Assembly: GCA_045645505.1 (NCBI GenBank)
Contig: JAZRIW010000018.1
Coordinates: 62,001-126,000 of the forward strand
Source of the DNA: Fumia sp045645505
GTDB lineage: Bacteria > Bacillota > Clostridia > Oscillospirales > Ruminococcaceae
Length of the DNA: 64,000 bases
Reading direction: 5' to 3'
Part shown: in pieces, positions 25,356 through 34,279 of the stretch
Layout: the number at the start of each line of letters is the position of its first letter
Numbering within the stretch: position 1 is the first letter of the stretch
Notes under the pieces: model-generated
What the model was told of the DNA's origin: nothing
Database searches by the model: none
The model's input: only the letters and a program-made list of their open reading frames with translations
Program-made: the position numbers and the translations under genes

Positions 25356-26294
25356 ATGCAGTTTTTAAATGTAATTTGGCAGAATATTGTTCAGGGATTA
25401 GACCAGTTTTTTAATGAAATAATTTTAGCTGCTAATGATTTCTCAATTATAAGGGATACCTTGGACATCGCCTTACTTTCATATATTATTTATAAAGGTA
25501 TCCGCATTATAAGAGAAACCCGTGCAGGACAGCTTGTTAAAGGTATCCTTTTAATGGGCGGACTTTATATTGTTGTCAGAATTTTAAATATGACTGCAAT
25601 GCTTTGGCTTTTAAACAGAGTTTTTGAAATGGGAATTATCGCCGTTATTGTTGTATTCCAGCCCGAACTTCGAAGTGCATTGGAACGTGTGGGAAGGACA
25701 AATATGGCGGGGATAGCCCCTTGGGCACATTCTTCAGAGCATAGTATCAGACGGGGAGCGTTGTGGGGAAAAGCTATAGATGTTATATGTGAATCAGTAC
25801 AAAAGCTTTCCATTTCGGTAACCGGAGCACTTATCGTAATTGAGAGAGAGGTAAAACTTGGAGACCAGATAAGGACAGGCATTGTTGTAGATGCTTCTCC
25901 GAGTGTTGAACTTATAGGAAATATCTTTTTTAAAAATTCACCACTCCACGATGGCGCTATGATTATGCGTGATGGTAAAGTATATGCAGCTGCTTGTTTT
26001 TTGCCGAAGCCTAAAAATGAGGAAAATATTGAGAAACATCTGGGTTCAAGGCACAGAGCTGCTATTGGTATAAGTGAAGTTTCTGATTCAATTACTATTG
26101 TGGTAAGTGAAGAGACAGGTAGTATTTCATTTGCTATTAACGGACGTTTGATACGTAATTTATCGATAGATAAGCTTCATAAAACACTTGATTATTATTT
26201 GATACCTGAAACAAAAGAAGAACAGAAAGATAAAAACAAGAGTTTCTGGAAGGTGAGAAAAAATGAAAAAGACAGAAAATCAGATGTCGAATAA
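25356..26294 (+). CDS. cdaA: Diadenylate cyclase CdaA
   Basis: CdaA (DacA) makes cyclic di-AMP from ATP at the membrane; the messenger controls potassium and osmolyte transport and cell-wall stress. Three hydrophobic segments lie in the first ~100 residues. The DAC domain has LHDGAMIMRDGKVYAAACFLP (DGA near 198) and LGSRHRAAIGIS (RHR near 231), the two nucleotide-binding signatures. Length is 312 aa. It overlaps its regulator gene cdaR by 32 bases, a fixed pair in Firmicutes. glmM, the usual third gene, is not next to it. Confidence 0.96.
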   Translation: MQFLNVIWQNIVQGLDQFFNEIILAANDFSIIRDTLDIALLSYIIYKGIRIIRETRAGQLVKGILLMGGLYIVVRILNMTAMLWLLNRVFEMGIIAVIVVFQPELRSALERVGRTNMAGIAPWAHSSEHSIRRGALWGKAIDVICESVQKLSISVTGALIVIEREVKLGDQIRTGIVVDASPSVELIGNIFFKNSPLHDGAMIMRDGKVYAAACFLPKPKNEENIEKHLGSRHRAAIGISEVSDSITIVVSEETGSISFAINGRLIRNLSIDKLHKTLDYYLIPETKEEQKDKNKSFWKVRKNEKDRKSDVE

Positions 26295-27567
26295 TAAAAC
26301 GGTTAAAATTGATTTTCGGAATTTATTTAATAACAATACTTTTGTTGCCGTTTTTTCAATTGTTGTATCTATAATTGTATGGTTCAGCATTTATGTTGAT
26401 CAACGACCTAATTCTAATACTTTTATTACTGACATACCTGTTACTGTCAATTATGAAAACTCTATGGCAAAGGATTTAGGACTTGAGATAATCGGTGATA
26501 TACAATATACTACCGATGTTCAGGTAAATGGTAAAAAGTATAAAGTTACAAGACTTACAGCTGATGATTTTATAGCTCAGGTTTCACTTGCAAATGTTAC
26601 TGAACCCGGTGAATACACTTTACCTGTTCAGGTGATAAGAAAAGAAAGTGATCCGGAGTACAGTGTTATTTCCTGGACTACTACAGAGATTAAGATTAAA
26701 TTTGATAAGGTTATTTCAAAGGATTTCCCGATTGAAATTATAGCACCGGGACTTACCGCTGCAAGTGGTTATCTTATGGAAACATCTTATACTGATCTTG
26801 AATACTTGCCTGTAAAGGGACCTGAGGCTGTAGTTAACAGAATTAAACGATGTGTTGTGAATATTTCAGCAAAGGATGAGCTGAAAGAAAGCTTTACTGC
26901 TACAAGCAATATATCGATTTTAGATGAGAACGATGAAGAGGTTAAGGATGACCAGCTGATTGTGGAAAATCAAGGTATAGTTTCGGTCACAATTCCTATT
27001 TATAAGGTTAAGACTTTACCATTACAGCTTGAGTTTATAAATGTACCGAAGGGATTTCCGATTCAAAAGCTTCGTTATACACTTTCAAAGAGTAGTATAG
27101 TGGTTGCTTCTCCAAGTGAAACTATTGACTCACTTGAGGCAGTTATGGTAGGGCCTGTGGATTTCAGGGATATTGATATTGCTTCTGAATTTACATTTCC
27201 AATTGAATTAAAAGCTGGAATTAAAAATGTTGAAGCTTTAGAAGAGGTTATAGTTTCATTCCCGTCATCGGGATATACTTCTAAAAATTTAGAAGTATCC
27301 AATTTCATTTTGGAAAATGTTCCTGCAGGTTATGAGGTTAATGTTTTAACTGAAAGGCTTAAAAATGTAAAGATTGTCGGAAATTCTTTACAATTAAAGA
27401 ATATTACCTCTGACGATTTGGTTGCACTTATAGATGTTTCACAAAGTTCAGTTACAGCAGGAAGATATACAATGACCGCTAAAGTGTATTGCCAGGGAAG
27501 TGTAGTTGCCTGGGCAGTAGGAGATTATTCAGTAAGTATAAATGTGAAGAAAAAAGTAAGCCCTTAA
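26263..27567 (+). CDS. cdaR: CdaA regulatory protein CdaR (YbbR domains)
   Basis: CdaR is a membrane-anchored protein with repeated extracellular YbbR domains that modulates CdaA. A short cytoplasmic N-terminus is followed by one transmembrane helix (residues ~22-42, FVAVFSIVVSIIVWFSIYVD), then about four repeats of ~85 residues rich in beta-strands, to 434 aa. The start at 26263 uses GGAAGGTGAG inside the cdaA frame. The overlap of 32 bases implies coupled translation. Confidence 0.93.
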   Translation: MKKTENQMSNNKTVKIDFRNLFNNNTFVAVFSIVVSIIVWFSIYVDQRPNSNTFITDIPVTVNYENSMAKDLGLEIIGDIQYTTDVQVNGKKYKVTRLTADDFIAQVSLANVTEPGEYTLPVQVIRKESDPEYSVISWTTTEIKIKFDKVISKDFPIEIIAPGLTAASGYLMETSYTDLEYLPVKGPEAVVNRIKRCVVNISAKDELKESFTATSNISILDENDEEVKDDQLIVENQGIVSVTIPIYKVKTLPLQLEFINVPKGFPIQKLRYTLSKSSIVVASPSETIDSLEAVMVGPVDFRDIDIASEFTFPIELKAGIKNVEALEEVIVSFPSSGYTSKNLEVSNFILENVPAGYEVNVLTERLKNVKIVGNSLQLKNITSDDLVALIDVSQSSVTAGRYTMTAKVYCQGSVVAWAVGDYSVSINVKKKVSP

Positions 27568-27583
27568 TGTTTATTAAGGGCTT
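27557..27583 (+). terminator. Weak hairpin after cdaR
   Basis: Arms 27558-27568 and 27573-27583 form an 11-bp stem overlapping the cdaR stop, but only GATTT follows, so termination is likely incomplete. Confidence 0.5.
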
Positions 27584-27602
27584 GATTTAACAGAGGGATT
27601 TT

Positions 27603-29186
27603 ATGATACTAATAAGGAATGTAAAAACTTCCCTGGAGGATTCATCCGAGGTGGTTATTGAAAAAGCTTTGAAAAAATTAGGTGTTTCTTTAAAGGAGAT
27701 AAAGGATGCCTATGTTTTAAAGACGTCAATAGATGCTAGAAATAAAGCAAGTATTCTTAAAGTCAGCACTGTTTCGGTAAAGCTTTTTTGTAATGAGGAA
27801 AATATTGTAAAAAGAATAAAAAAAGATGTTGAGTATAAAGAAACCGTTCCCTTTGAAGTTAAAAAAGGTGTTGAACCCTTAAAAAATCCTATACTGATTG
27901 CCGGATTTGGACCTGCCGGAATGTTTGCAGCAGATTTACTTTCAAAAGAAGGTTATTGTCCCATAGTTCTGGAACGGGGTATGGATGTTGACAAAAGGGT
28001 TGAAGCGGTAGAAAAATTCTGGAAAAATGGCAGTTTGAATCCTGAATGTAATGTGCAATTCGGCGAAGGTGGTGCAGGAACTTTTTCCGACGGAAAACTC
28101 ACAACGAGAATTAATGATTCACTTTGTGACTATGTTCTGGAACGATTTGAAAATTTTGGTGCACCGAAAGAAACACTTAAGAAGGCTAAACCTCATATTG
28201 GTACCGATAAATTACGAGAGGTGGTCAAATCACTCAGAAACGATATTGTAAAAAATGGCGGCAAGGTGATTTTTAACGCAAAAATTACCGATTTAGATAT
28301 TAAAAACGGTAAGCTTTGCGGAGTTTATGTAAATAACGAGCCTATTGCTACTGAAAATCTTATTTTAGCTATAGGACACAGTGCGAGAGACACCTTTAAG
28401 ATGTTGTATCAAAAAGGCGTTGTAATGGAAAATAAAGCATTTTCGGTGGGTGCAAGAATAGAGCATCTCAAGTCTCAGATAGATAAGGGGCTTTATGGGG
28501 ATTTTTCGGGGCATCCGGATTTACCACCGGGGGAATATCAGCTTTCATACAGAGAAAATAATAAAGGGGTATATACTTTTTGTATGTGTCCCGGTGGAGT
28601 TGTGGTGCCGTCTGCTTCCGATAATGGTCAGGTAGTTACAAATGGTATGAGTGAATATTTGCGAAATGGTGAAAATTCAAATTCTGCCTTGGTTGTTTCG
28701 GTTGATAAAAATGATTTTGGAGACAAGATTTTTGCAGGAATGGAATTTCAGCAGAGTCTCGAAGAGAAAGCATTTGAATTGGCAGGAAAAGGGTATAAGG
28801 CTTGCGGAATAACTGTAGGTAATTTTCTTGAAAATAAAAAGGGAATTAACCTTAAAAGAGTTAATCCAAGCTATTCCTTAGGGCTTGAAAGTGTTGATTT
28901 TGATGAACTTTTTCCTAAATCAATAACCGAGATGATGAGAAAAGGATTAAGGATATTTGATAAGAAGATAAAGGGATTTGCCGCTGATGATTCTGTACTG
29001 ACGGGTCCCGAAACAAGAACCTCAAGTCCTGTTCGTATTTTGCGTGATGATGAATTTGAGGCAATCGGTATAAAAGGACTTTATCCATGCGGTGAGGGTG
29101 CAGGATATGCAGGAGGAATAATGAGTGCCGCAGTTGATGGGGTAAAAATAGCAATGAAAATTATGGAGAAATATTCTCCGAGATAG
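27603..29186 (+). CDS. FAD-dependent oxidoreductase (COG2509-type)
   Basis: The 527 aa form an N-terminal ~85-residue domain of unknown role, then a dinucleotide-binding fold, ILIAGFGPAGMFAADLLSKEGYCPIVLERG, near residues 97-126. NVQFGEGGAGTFSDGKLTTR follows near 150. The C-terminus has GLYPCGEGAGYAGGIMSAAVDG, the FAD-contact motif of the family. These uncharacterised flavoproteins are widespread in anaerobes; the substrate is unknown. It follows cdaR by 35 bases. Confidence 0.85.
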   Translation: MILIRNVKTSLEDSSEVVIEKALKKLGVSLKEIKDAYVLKTSIDARNKASILKVSTVSVKLFCNEENIVKRIKKDVEYKETVPFEVKKGVEPLKNPILIAGFGPAGMFAADLLSKEGYCPIVLERGMDVDKRVEAVEKFWKNGSLNPECNVQFGEGGAGTFSDGKLTTRINDSLCDYVLERFENFGAPKETLKKAKPHIGTDKLREVVKSLRNDIVKNGGKVIFNAKITDLDIKNGKLCGVYVNNEPIATENLILAIGHSARDTFKMLYQKGVVMENKAFSVGARIEHLKSQIDKGLYGDFSGHPDLPPGEYQLSYRENNKGVYTFCMCPGGVVVPSASDNGQVVTNGMSEYLRNGENSNSALVVSVDKNDFGDKIFAGMEFQQSLEEKAFELAGKGYKACGITVGNFLENKKGINLKRVNPSYSLGLESVDFDELFPKSITEMMRKGLRIFDKKIKGFAADDSVLTGPETRTSSPVRILRDDEFEAIGIKGLYPCGEGAGYAGGIMSAAVDGVKIAMKIMEKYSPR

Positions 29187-29207
29187 AAAAGGAGGTGCTT
29201 TGTCAGA

Positions 29208-30779
29208 ATGAAAAGAAAATATATTGCTTTGCTTTTTGTTTTAATTTTTTCTTTAACGATGTTTTCTTCTTGTGAAAAAGAACCTGTTTCTTTATATTAT
29301 GATATTGACACTGCACCGATAAATTTAGATCCGCAGTCAGCTAATGATTATTCTTCGAAGCTTATTATAAATAATTTATATGAAGGGCTTTTTAAAATTG
29401 GGGAAAACGGTGAACTTGAAAATGGTGTTTGTAAAAGTTATACCGTAAGCGATGATGGTTTGAAGTTTCGTTTTATATTGAGAGACGATAGCAAATGGAT
29501 GGATGGAACCGTAGTTACAGCTTATGATTTTGAGTTTGCTTTCAAGAGACTCTTTGATGCTTCTACCAATTCTCAGAGTGCAGATGATTTTTTCTGTATT
29601 TTAAACAGCAGGCCGGTTTATGAGGGGGAAATCTACTCTTCAGAATTAGGAGTAAAAGCTGTTTCAAACTTTGTTCTTGAGATTGAGCTTTCGGAATATA
29701 ATTCAAGGTTTTTATACATGCTTACAACTACAGCAGCTATGCCCTGTAACGAAGAATTTTTTATTTCTACAAAAGGTAAATACGGACTCAGTGCGAAGAT
29801 GATATGCGGAAATGGGCCATTTTATCTTTCGTCCTGGAAAGAGGATTCTCTCATAGTTATAAAAAATGCAAATTATTATGAAGATAGTTTAACAAAATCT
29901 GTTACATTCAATATTTTGACTGAGAATGATGATAAAACCAAGAGATTTTTAGAAGGGAAAACTTCTGCAGTTTCAGCAGACGGAGATGTAATAAAGGAAC
30001 TTTCTGAAAAAAAATATCAGATTTTAAATAATGAAAATACGGTTTGGGGAATAGTTTTTAATACCGGTAGTTCTATTTTCAGTAACAGTAATATAAGAAA
30101 GGCGCTGATTTCTGATAGTAATTATACTTCTATGCAAAGTGTTTTACCTGATTATTATAAAAAGGCATCTTCAATTATTCCTGATAATATCAGAATAGGT
30201 GAAAATTCTTATCGTGAGTTTGCAGGTGAAAATCTTATTACTCCATATAACCCTCAATCGGCAAAAGAATTTTATAAAAAAGGACTCAACGAACTTGAAC
30301 TTGATTATATCACAAAAGCAGTTATGATTATTCCAAAAGGAATGGGGCATGAGGATTATTCCGCTTATATTTCACAGATCTGGCAGAAAGACTTAGGAAT
30401 TTATTTAACCGTTGAGGTTTTAGAGCAGGAAGAATATAATGTACGTCTTGAAAATGGTAATTTTGATTGTGCGGTGATTTCTTTAAACGGGGATTATAAC
30501 AGTCCTTATGCATTACTTTCTAAGTTTTCATCGGGATACAGTAAAAACATAAGTGGTTTTTCAGATGAGGAATTCGATACCCTTTTAAGTGAGGCAATTA
30601 AAGAACCTAAAGAAGAAAAAGCAGCGGAAAGTTATAAAAAAGCTGAACAGATAATTCTTTCAAATGGGGTATTTTTACCTCTTTATTATCAGTCTGAATA
30701 TTTTGTAGTTGATAAAGATTATTTGGGTATTCATTATGATTTTGATACCAGAATAGTTAATTTTCAGATAAAAGAATAA
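29208..30779 (+). CDS. Peptide/oligopeptide-binding lipoprotein (SBP family 5)
   Basis: An extracellular solute-binding lipoprotein of 523 aa resembling OppA/DppA. The signal peptide ends in the lipobox FSSC (Cys near residue 22). Family landmarks are NLYEGLFKIGENGELENGVCKSY near 60, FRFILRDDSKWMDGTVVTAYDFEFAFKRL near 90, and a C-terminal LPLYYQSEYFV. No Opp/Dpp permease or ATPase genes are beside it, so it probably serves a transporter encoded elsewhere. AAAGGAGGTG precedes the start; rpsO follows behind its own promoter. Confidence 0.9.
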   Translation: MKRKYIALLFVLIFSLTMFSSCEKEPVSLYYDIDTAPINLDPQSANDYSSKLIINNLYEGLFKIGENGELENGVCKSYTVSDDGLKFRFILRDDSKWMDGTVVTAYDFEFAFKRLFDASTNSQSADDFFCILNSRPVYEGEIYSSELGVKAVSNFVLEIELSEYNSRFLYMLTTTAAMPCNEEFFISTKGKYGLSAKMICGNGPFYLSSWKEDSLIVIKNANYYEDSLTKSVTFNILTENDDKTKRFLEGKTSAVSADGDVIKELSEKKYQILNNENTVWGIVFNTGSSIFSNSNIRKALISDSNYTSMQSVLPDYYKKASSIIPDNIRIGENSYREFAGENLITPYNPQSAKEFYKKGLNELELDYITKAVMIIPKGMGHEDYSAYISQIWQKDLGIYLTVEVLEQEEYNVRLENGNFDCAVISLNGDYNSPYALLSKFSSGYSKNISGFSDEEFDTLLSEAIKEPKEEKAAESYKKAEQIILSNGVFLPLYYQSEYFVVDKDYLGIHYDFDTRIVNFQIKE

Positions 30780-30794
30780 TTTTTTAAAAAAGTC

Positions 30795-30823
30795 TTTACA
30801 AAAAAAATAAACTGTGATATAAT
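30795..30823 (+). promoter_or_regulatory. rpsO promoter
   Basis: TTTACA (30795-30800) and a consensus TATAAT (30818-30823) are 17 bases apart; transcription would start near 30830. Confidence 0.8.
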
Positions 30824-30829
30824 GTCATA

Positions 30830-30924
30830 AGTTCCGCATTGATGGTCTTGAGGATTAAGCCTTTATGGAATGTTACCTACCCTTGACTATTGTGCCGGAA
30901 AATAATTTAAAGAGGTGACTCATT
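30830..30924 (+). promoter_or_regulatory. Structured rpsO leader, candidate S15 autoregulatory element
   Basis: The ~95-base leader can fold with TTCC-GCA (from 30832) pairing to TGCCGGAA (30892-30899) as a closing stem, and with an inner GGTCTT/AAGCC arm. S15 represses its own mRNA in several bacteria through unrelated leader structures, so this is a reasonable candidate, but I cannot match it to a known class. Confidence 0.4.
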
Positions 30925-31191
30925 ATGATGAGAAAAGAAGAAAAAACACAGGTAATCGCAGAGAACAAGTTACATGATACTGATACAGGTTCTCCCGAAG
31001 TTCAGATTGCAATTCTTACAAAGAGAATTAACGATTTGACTGAACATTTGAAGAATAACAAAAATGACCATCACAGCCGCAGAGGTTTGCTTAAAATGGT
31101 TGGACGTCGTCGTAATCTTTTGAACTACTTGATTAAGACAGACATTGAGCGTTACCGTGCTGTAATCGCTAAACTTGGTATTCGTAAGTAA
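30925..31191 (+). CDS. rpsO: Ribosomal protein S15
   Basis: S15 binds 16S rRNA early in 30S assembly and forms bridge B4. The 88 aa include the family core HDTDTGSPEVQIAILTKRI, HHSRRGLLKMVGRRR with the rRNA-contacting histidines, and a C-terminal RYRAVIAKLGIRK. ATG 30925 is 7 bases after AGAGGTG; a second ATG follows directly. rpsO-pnp is a conserved pair, as here. Confidence 0.97.
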   Translation: MMRKEEKTQVIAENKLHDTDTGSPEVQIAILTKRINDLTEHLKNNKNDHHSRRGLLKMVGRRRNLLNYLIKTDIERYRAVIAKLGIRK

Positions 31192-31204
31192 TTTTGGCTT
31201 TATA

Positions 31205-31231
31205 GGCAGATGGCTTGACCGTCTGCCTTTT
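31205..31231 (+). terminator. Terminator-like hairpin after rpsO
   Basis: A 9-bp stem with one G-T pair (31205-31213 with 31219-31227) is followed by TTTT. Some transcription may pass on to pnp. Confidence 0.65.
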
Positions 31232-31268
31232 GGCATATTTTAAACAGAAAATAAAAAGTACAGTTGGA

Positions 31269-31332
31269 ACAGGGGATTAGCATTAAATCGTGTTTCTGAT
31301 TTTCGGAAATAGGATTTATTGCTAAGACCTGT
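31269..31332 (+). promoter_or_regulatory. Long hairpin in the pnp leader
   Basis: The outer arm ACAGG (31269-31273) pairs with CCTGT (31328-31332). The main stem 31277-31289 pairs with 31313-31325 at 12 of 13 positions, capped by a small inner stem. E. coli pnp carries a leader hairpin that RNase III cuts and PNPase then uses for autocontrol; this could be a functional parallel. Confidence 0.6.
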
Positions 31333-31359
31333 CGCTGTGTCTAAAAGGAGGAAATTTTT

Positions 31360-33471
31360 ATGGCAAATGAAAAAAGAATCTTTGAGACAACATTTGCAGG
31401 TCGCAAATTAGTTGTTGAAACCGGTAAAACAAGTGAGCTGACTAATGGTTCTTGTTGGGTTACTTATGGTGAAACTGTGGTAATGGCTAACGTTACTGCT
31501 TCACCAAAACCTCGTGAGGGTGTTGACTTTTTCCCGTTATCTGTTGATTATGAGGAAAAGCTTTATGCTGTAGGTAAAATTCCCGGTTCTTTCTTAAAAA
31601 GAGAAGGTCGTCCTACTGAAAAGGCAACACTTACTTCCCGTATGATTGACCGTCCTATCCGTCCGCTTTTCCCTAAAGATATGAGAAATGATGTTTCGGT
31701 TGTTGTAACAGTACTTGCAACTGATGTGGACAACTCTCCGGAGATTGCAGGATTTATTGCTGCTTCTATCGCAATCAATATTTCTGATGTTCCTTTCGCA
31801 GGACCTATTGCGGCTATCAGCGTAGGCTTGGTTGACGGTGAAATTGTATTAAACCCCGTTACTGCTGAGAGAGAAGTTTCTGATTTGAACCTTACTGTTG
31901 CAGGTTCTGCTGATAAAATCGTTATGATTGAAGCAGGTGCTAACGAAGTTCCAAACAATGTTATGCTTGATGCTATCGCTAAAGGTCATGAAGAAATCAA
32001 GAAAATGGTAGCATTTATCGGTGACATTCAGAAAGAAATCGGTAAAGAGAAATTTACTTTTGAATCTATGGATGTTCCTGCTGATATGTTTGATGCTATT
32101 TATGATTTCGCAGCAGATAGAGTAAAGGTTGCTTTGGATACTAATGATAAGAATGTTCGTGATGAACGTTTGCAACCTATCATTGATGATATTCATGCTA
32201 AATTTGATGAAATTTATCCCGAACAAGCTTCTGTAATAGATGAATGTATTTATAAATTGCAGAAGAAAATTGTTCGTCGTTGGCTTTTGGATGAGCAAAA
32301 ACGTGTTGACGGACGTGGAATGGATGAAATACGTCCTTTGTCAGCAGAAGTTGATTTGCTTCCTCGTGTTCATGGTTCCGGTATGTTTACCCGTGGACAG
32401 ACTCAGGTAATGACAATTGCAACTTTGGGACCTGTAAGTGATGCACAGATTTTAGATGGTATTGATGAAGAAGTAGAGAAACGTTATATGCATCATTACA
32501 ACTTCCCTTCATATTCAGTAGGTGAAACACGTCCTTCAAGAGGTCCCGGACGTCGTGAAATTGGTCATGGTGCTTTGGCTGAAAAGGCTTTGGTTCCTGT
32601 TTTACCTTCTGTTGAAGAATTCCCTTATGCAATGAGACTTGTTTCTGAAGTTTTATCTTCTAATGGTTCTACTTCTCAGGCTTCAATCTGTGGTTCTACT
32701 TTGGCTTTGATGGCTGCAGGTGTTCCTATAAAGGCTCCGGTTGCAGGTATTTCCTGCGGACTTATTACTGAGGGCGATCGTTGGATGACTATGGTTGATA
32801 TTCAGGGCCTTGAAGATTTCTATGGAGATATGGACTTTAAGGTAGGCGGAACTCATAATGGTATTACCGCTATCCAGGTTGATATTAAGATTGATGGTCT
32901 TACTATGGATATTATCGCTGAAGCATTTGAAAAGACTGAAAAAGCAAGAAAATATATCCTTGATGATATTATGCTTAAGGCTATTCCTGAACCTCGTAAG
33001 AATGTTTCAAAATATGCTCCTAAGATGAAATCTATAATTATCGATACTGATAAAATCCGTGAAGTTATCGGTACAGGTGGTAAAGTTATACAGAAAATCT
33101 GCGCAGAATGTGATGTTAAGATTGACATTACAGATGATGGTAAAGTATTCATCTTAGGCGTAGATCAGGATAATGTTGACCGTGCTTTGTATATTGTTGA
33201 AACAATTGCAAAAGATCCTGAAGTTGGTGCTATCTATAAAGGTAAAGTTACCCGTCTTATGAATTTCGGTGCTTTTGTTGAGATTGCTCCCGGAAAAGAA
33301 GGATTGGTTCATATTTCCAAACTTGAAAACCATCGCGTTGAAAAGGTTGAAGATGTAGTAGCTCCCGGTGATGAGATTTATGTTAAGGTTGTTGAAATTG
33401 ATGACCAGGGACGTATAAATCTTTCTCGTAAAGATGCTATGAATGATCTTGCAAAGAAAAACGAAGAGTAA
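31360..33471 (+). CDS. pnp: Polynucleotide phosphorylase
   Basis: PNPase is a phosphate-dependent 3'-5' exoribonuclease and RNA-tailing enzyme, working with the RNA degradosome. The 703 aa show two RNase PH-like domains (residues ~10-215 and ~325-545, the second with GTGKVIQKI after it as the KH-domain GXXG) and a C-terminal S1 domain (GAIYKGKVTRLMNFGAFVEIAPGKEGLVHISKL, ~618-690). AAAGGAGG precedes the start. It lies behind rpsO with a structured leader. Confidence 0.97.
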   Translation: MANEKRIFETTFAGRKLVVETGKTSELTNGSCWVTYGETVVMANVTASPKPREGVDFFPLSVDYEEKLYAVGKIPGSFLKREGRPTEKATLTSRMIDRPIRPLFPKDMRNDVSVVVTVLATDVDNSPEIAGFIAASIAINISDVPFAGPIAAISVGLVDGEIVLNPVTAEREVSDLNLTVAGSADKIVMIEAGANEVPNNVMLDAIAKGHEEIKKMVAFIGDIQKEIGKEKFTFESMDVPADMFDAIYDFAADRVKVALDTNDKNVRDERLQPIIDDIHAKFDEIYPEQASVIDECIYKLQKKIVRRWLLDEQKRVDGRGMDEIRPLSAEVDLLPRVHGSGMFTRGQTQVMTIATLGPVSDAQILDGIDEEVEKRYMHHYNFPSYSVGETRPSRGPGRREIGHGALAEKALVPVLPSVEEFPYAMRLVSEVLSSNGSTSQASICGSTLALMAAGVPIKAPVAGISCGLITEGDRWMTMVDIQGLEDFYGDMDFKVGGTHNGITAIQVDIKIDGLTMDIIAEAFEKTEKARKYILDDIMLKAIPEPRKNVSKYAPKMKSIIIDTDKIREVIGTGGKVIQKICAECDVKIDITDDGKVFILGVDQDNVDRALYIVETIAKDPEVGAIYKGKVTRLMNFGAFVEIAPGKEGLVHISKLENHRVEKVEDVVAPGDEIYVKVVEIDDQGRINLSRKDAMNDLAKKNEE

Positions 33472-33480
33472 AATATTTGT

Positions 33481-33509
33481 CCCCGAAGTTAATAACTTCG
33501 GGGATTTTT
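33481..33509 (+). terminator. pnp terminator
   Basis: A GC-rich 10-bp stem (33481-33490 with 33494-33503) has a 3-base loop and is followed by ATTTTT. Confidence 0.92.
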
Positions 33510-33524
33510 GTAAGAGGAATTTAT

Positions 33525-34178
33525 ATGGATTTTAAAAATTTTAATTATCTGCTTTTTGATTTGGATGGCACTTTAACTGACTCACAAGAGGGAATATTTA
33601 ACTGTGTACAGTTTGCACTGAATGAGCTTGGAGTCGATGTTGGAAACAAAGAAAAGTTATTTTCATTCATTGGCCCTCCATTAAAAGATGAGTTTATGAG
33701 GAGTTATGGCTTTGATGAGGAAAAGGCTGTTTTGGCGGTAGAACTATATCGAAAAAGATACAGCACAGTAGGCTTATATGAAAATCGCGTTTATGACGGA
33801 ATCATTGAACTTTTGTCAAAATTGCAAAATAATGGTAAAAAACTTATTATTGCGACTTCTAAGCCGGAACCTTACGCTAAGAGTATTTTAGAACACTTTG
33901 ATCTTTTAAAATATTTTTCATTTATAGGAGGCGCACTTTTTAATAAAGGACGTAGTCATAAAGAAGAAGTTATTTCATATGTTCTTAAAGAAAATAATAT
34001 CAAAATTTCTGAGGCAGTAATGATAGGTGACAGAATGCATGATGTAAAGGGTGCTACTCTCAACAACATACCTTGTATAGGTGTTTTATACGGATATGGC
34101 AGTAAAGATGAACTTATAAACGCCGGTGTCAAGGCTATCGCTCAAAATGTGAAAGAACTTGAAGAACTTTTAATGTAA
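33525..34178 (+). CDS. HAD-family hydrolase (phosphoglycolate phosphatase-like)
   Basis: A 217-aa HAD phosphatase with cap domain. Motif I is LLFDLDGTLTDS at residues ~9-20, with the nucleophile Asp12. Motif II ATSKPE lies near 110 and motif IV MIGDRMHDVKGA near 167. It resembles the Gph/PpaX group that cleaves phosphoglycolate or pyrophosphate, but the substrate is not readable from sequence. The start at 33525 follows AGAGGAA; upstream in-frame codons run through the pnp terminator. Confidence 0.9.
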   Translation: MDFKNFNYLLFDLDGTLTDSQEGIFNCVQFALNELGVDVGNKEKLFSFIGPPLKDEFMRSYGFDEEKAVLAVELYRKRYSTVGLYENRVYDGIIELLSKLQNNGKKLIIATSKPEPYAKSILEHFDLLKYFSFIGGALFNKGRSHKEEVISYVLKENNIKISEAVMIGDRMHDVKGATLNNIPCIGVLYGYGSKDELINAGVKAIAQNVKELEELLM

Positions 34179-34212
34179 AAAAATCGGTTTATACCAATTT
34201 TTTTACATTTTG
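34172..34212 (+). terminator. Terminator after the HAD gene
   Basis: A long AT-rich stem, 34172-34188 with 34193-34209, overlaps the stop codon and contains A7 and T7 tracts, so it may work in either direction. Confidence 0.7.
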
Positions 34213-34235
34213 TTTATCAATACATATATATTATA

Positions 34236-34244
34236 TGGTATAAT
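34236..34244 (+). promoter_or_regulatory. Extended -10 promoter for the ABC exporter operon
   Basis: TGGTATAAT at 34236-34244 is a consensus extended -10; no good -35 is visible at the right distance. Confidence 0.5.
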
Positions 34245-34279
34245 AAGGATATATTCAGTATTGCATGAGGTGTTTTTAG

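Noticed and set aside
27557..27583. Riboswitch before the FAD-dependent protein
   Set aside because: Only a simple 11-bp hairpin overlapping the cdaR stop; no FMN-element or other conserved core.
31849..32298. 149-codon open frame antisense to pnp
   Set aside because: Low-complexity translation, no start signal, complete overlap with pnp.
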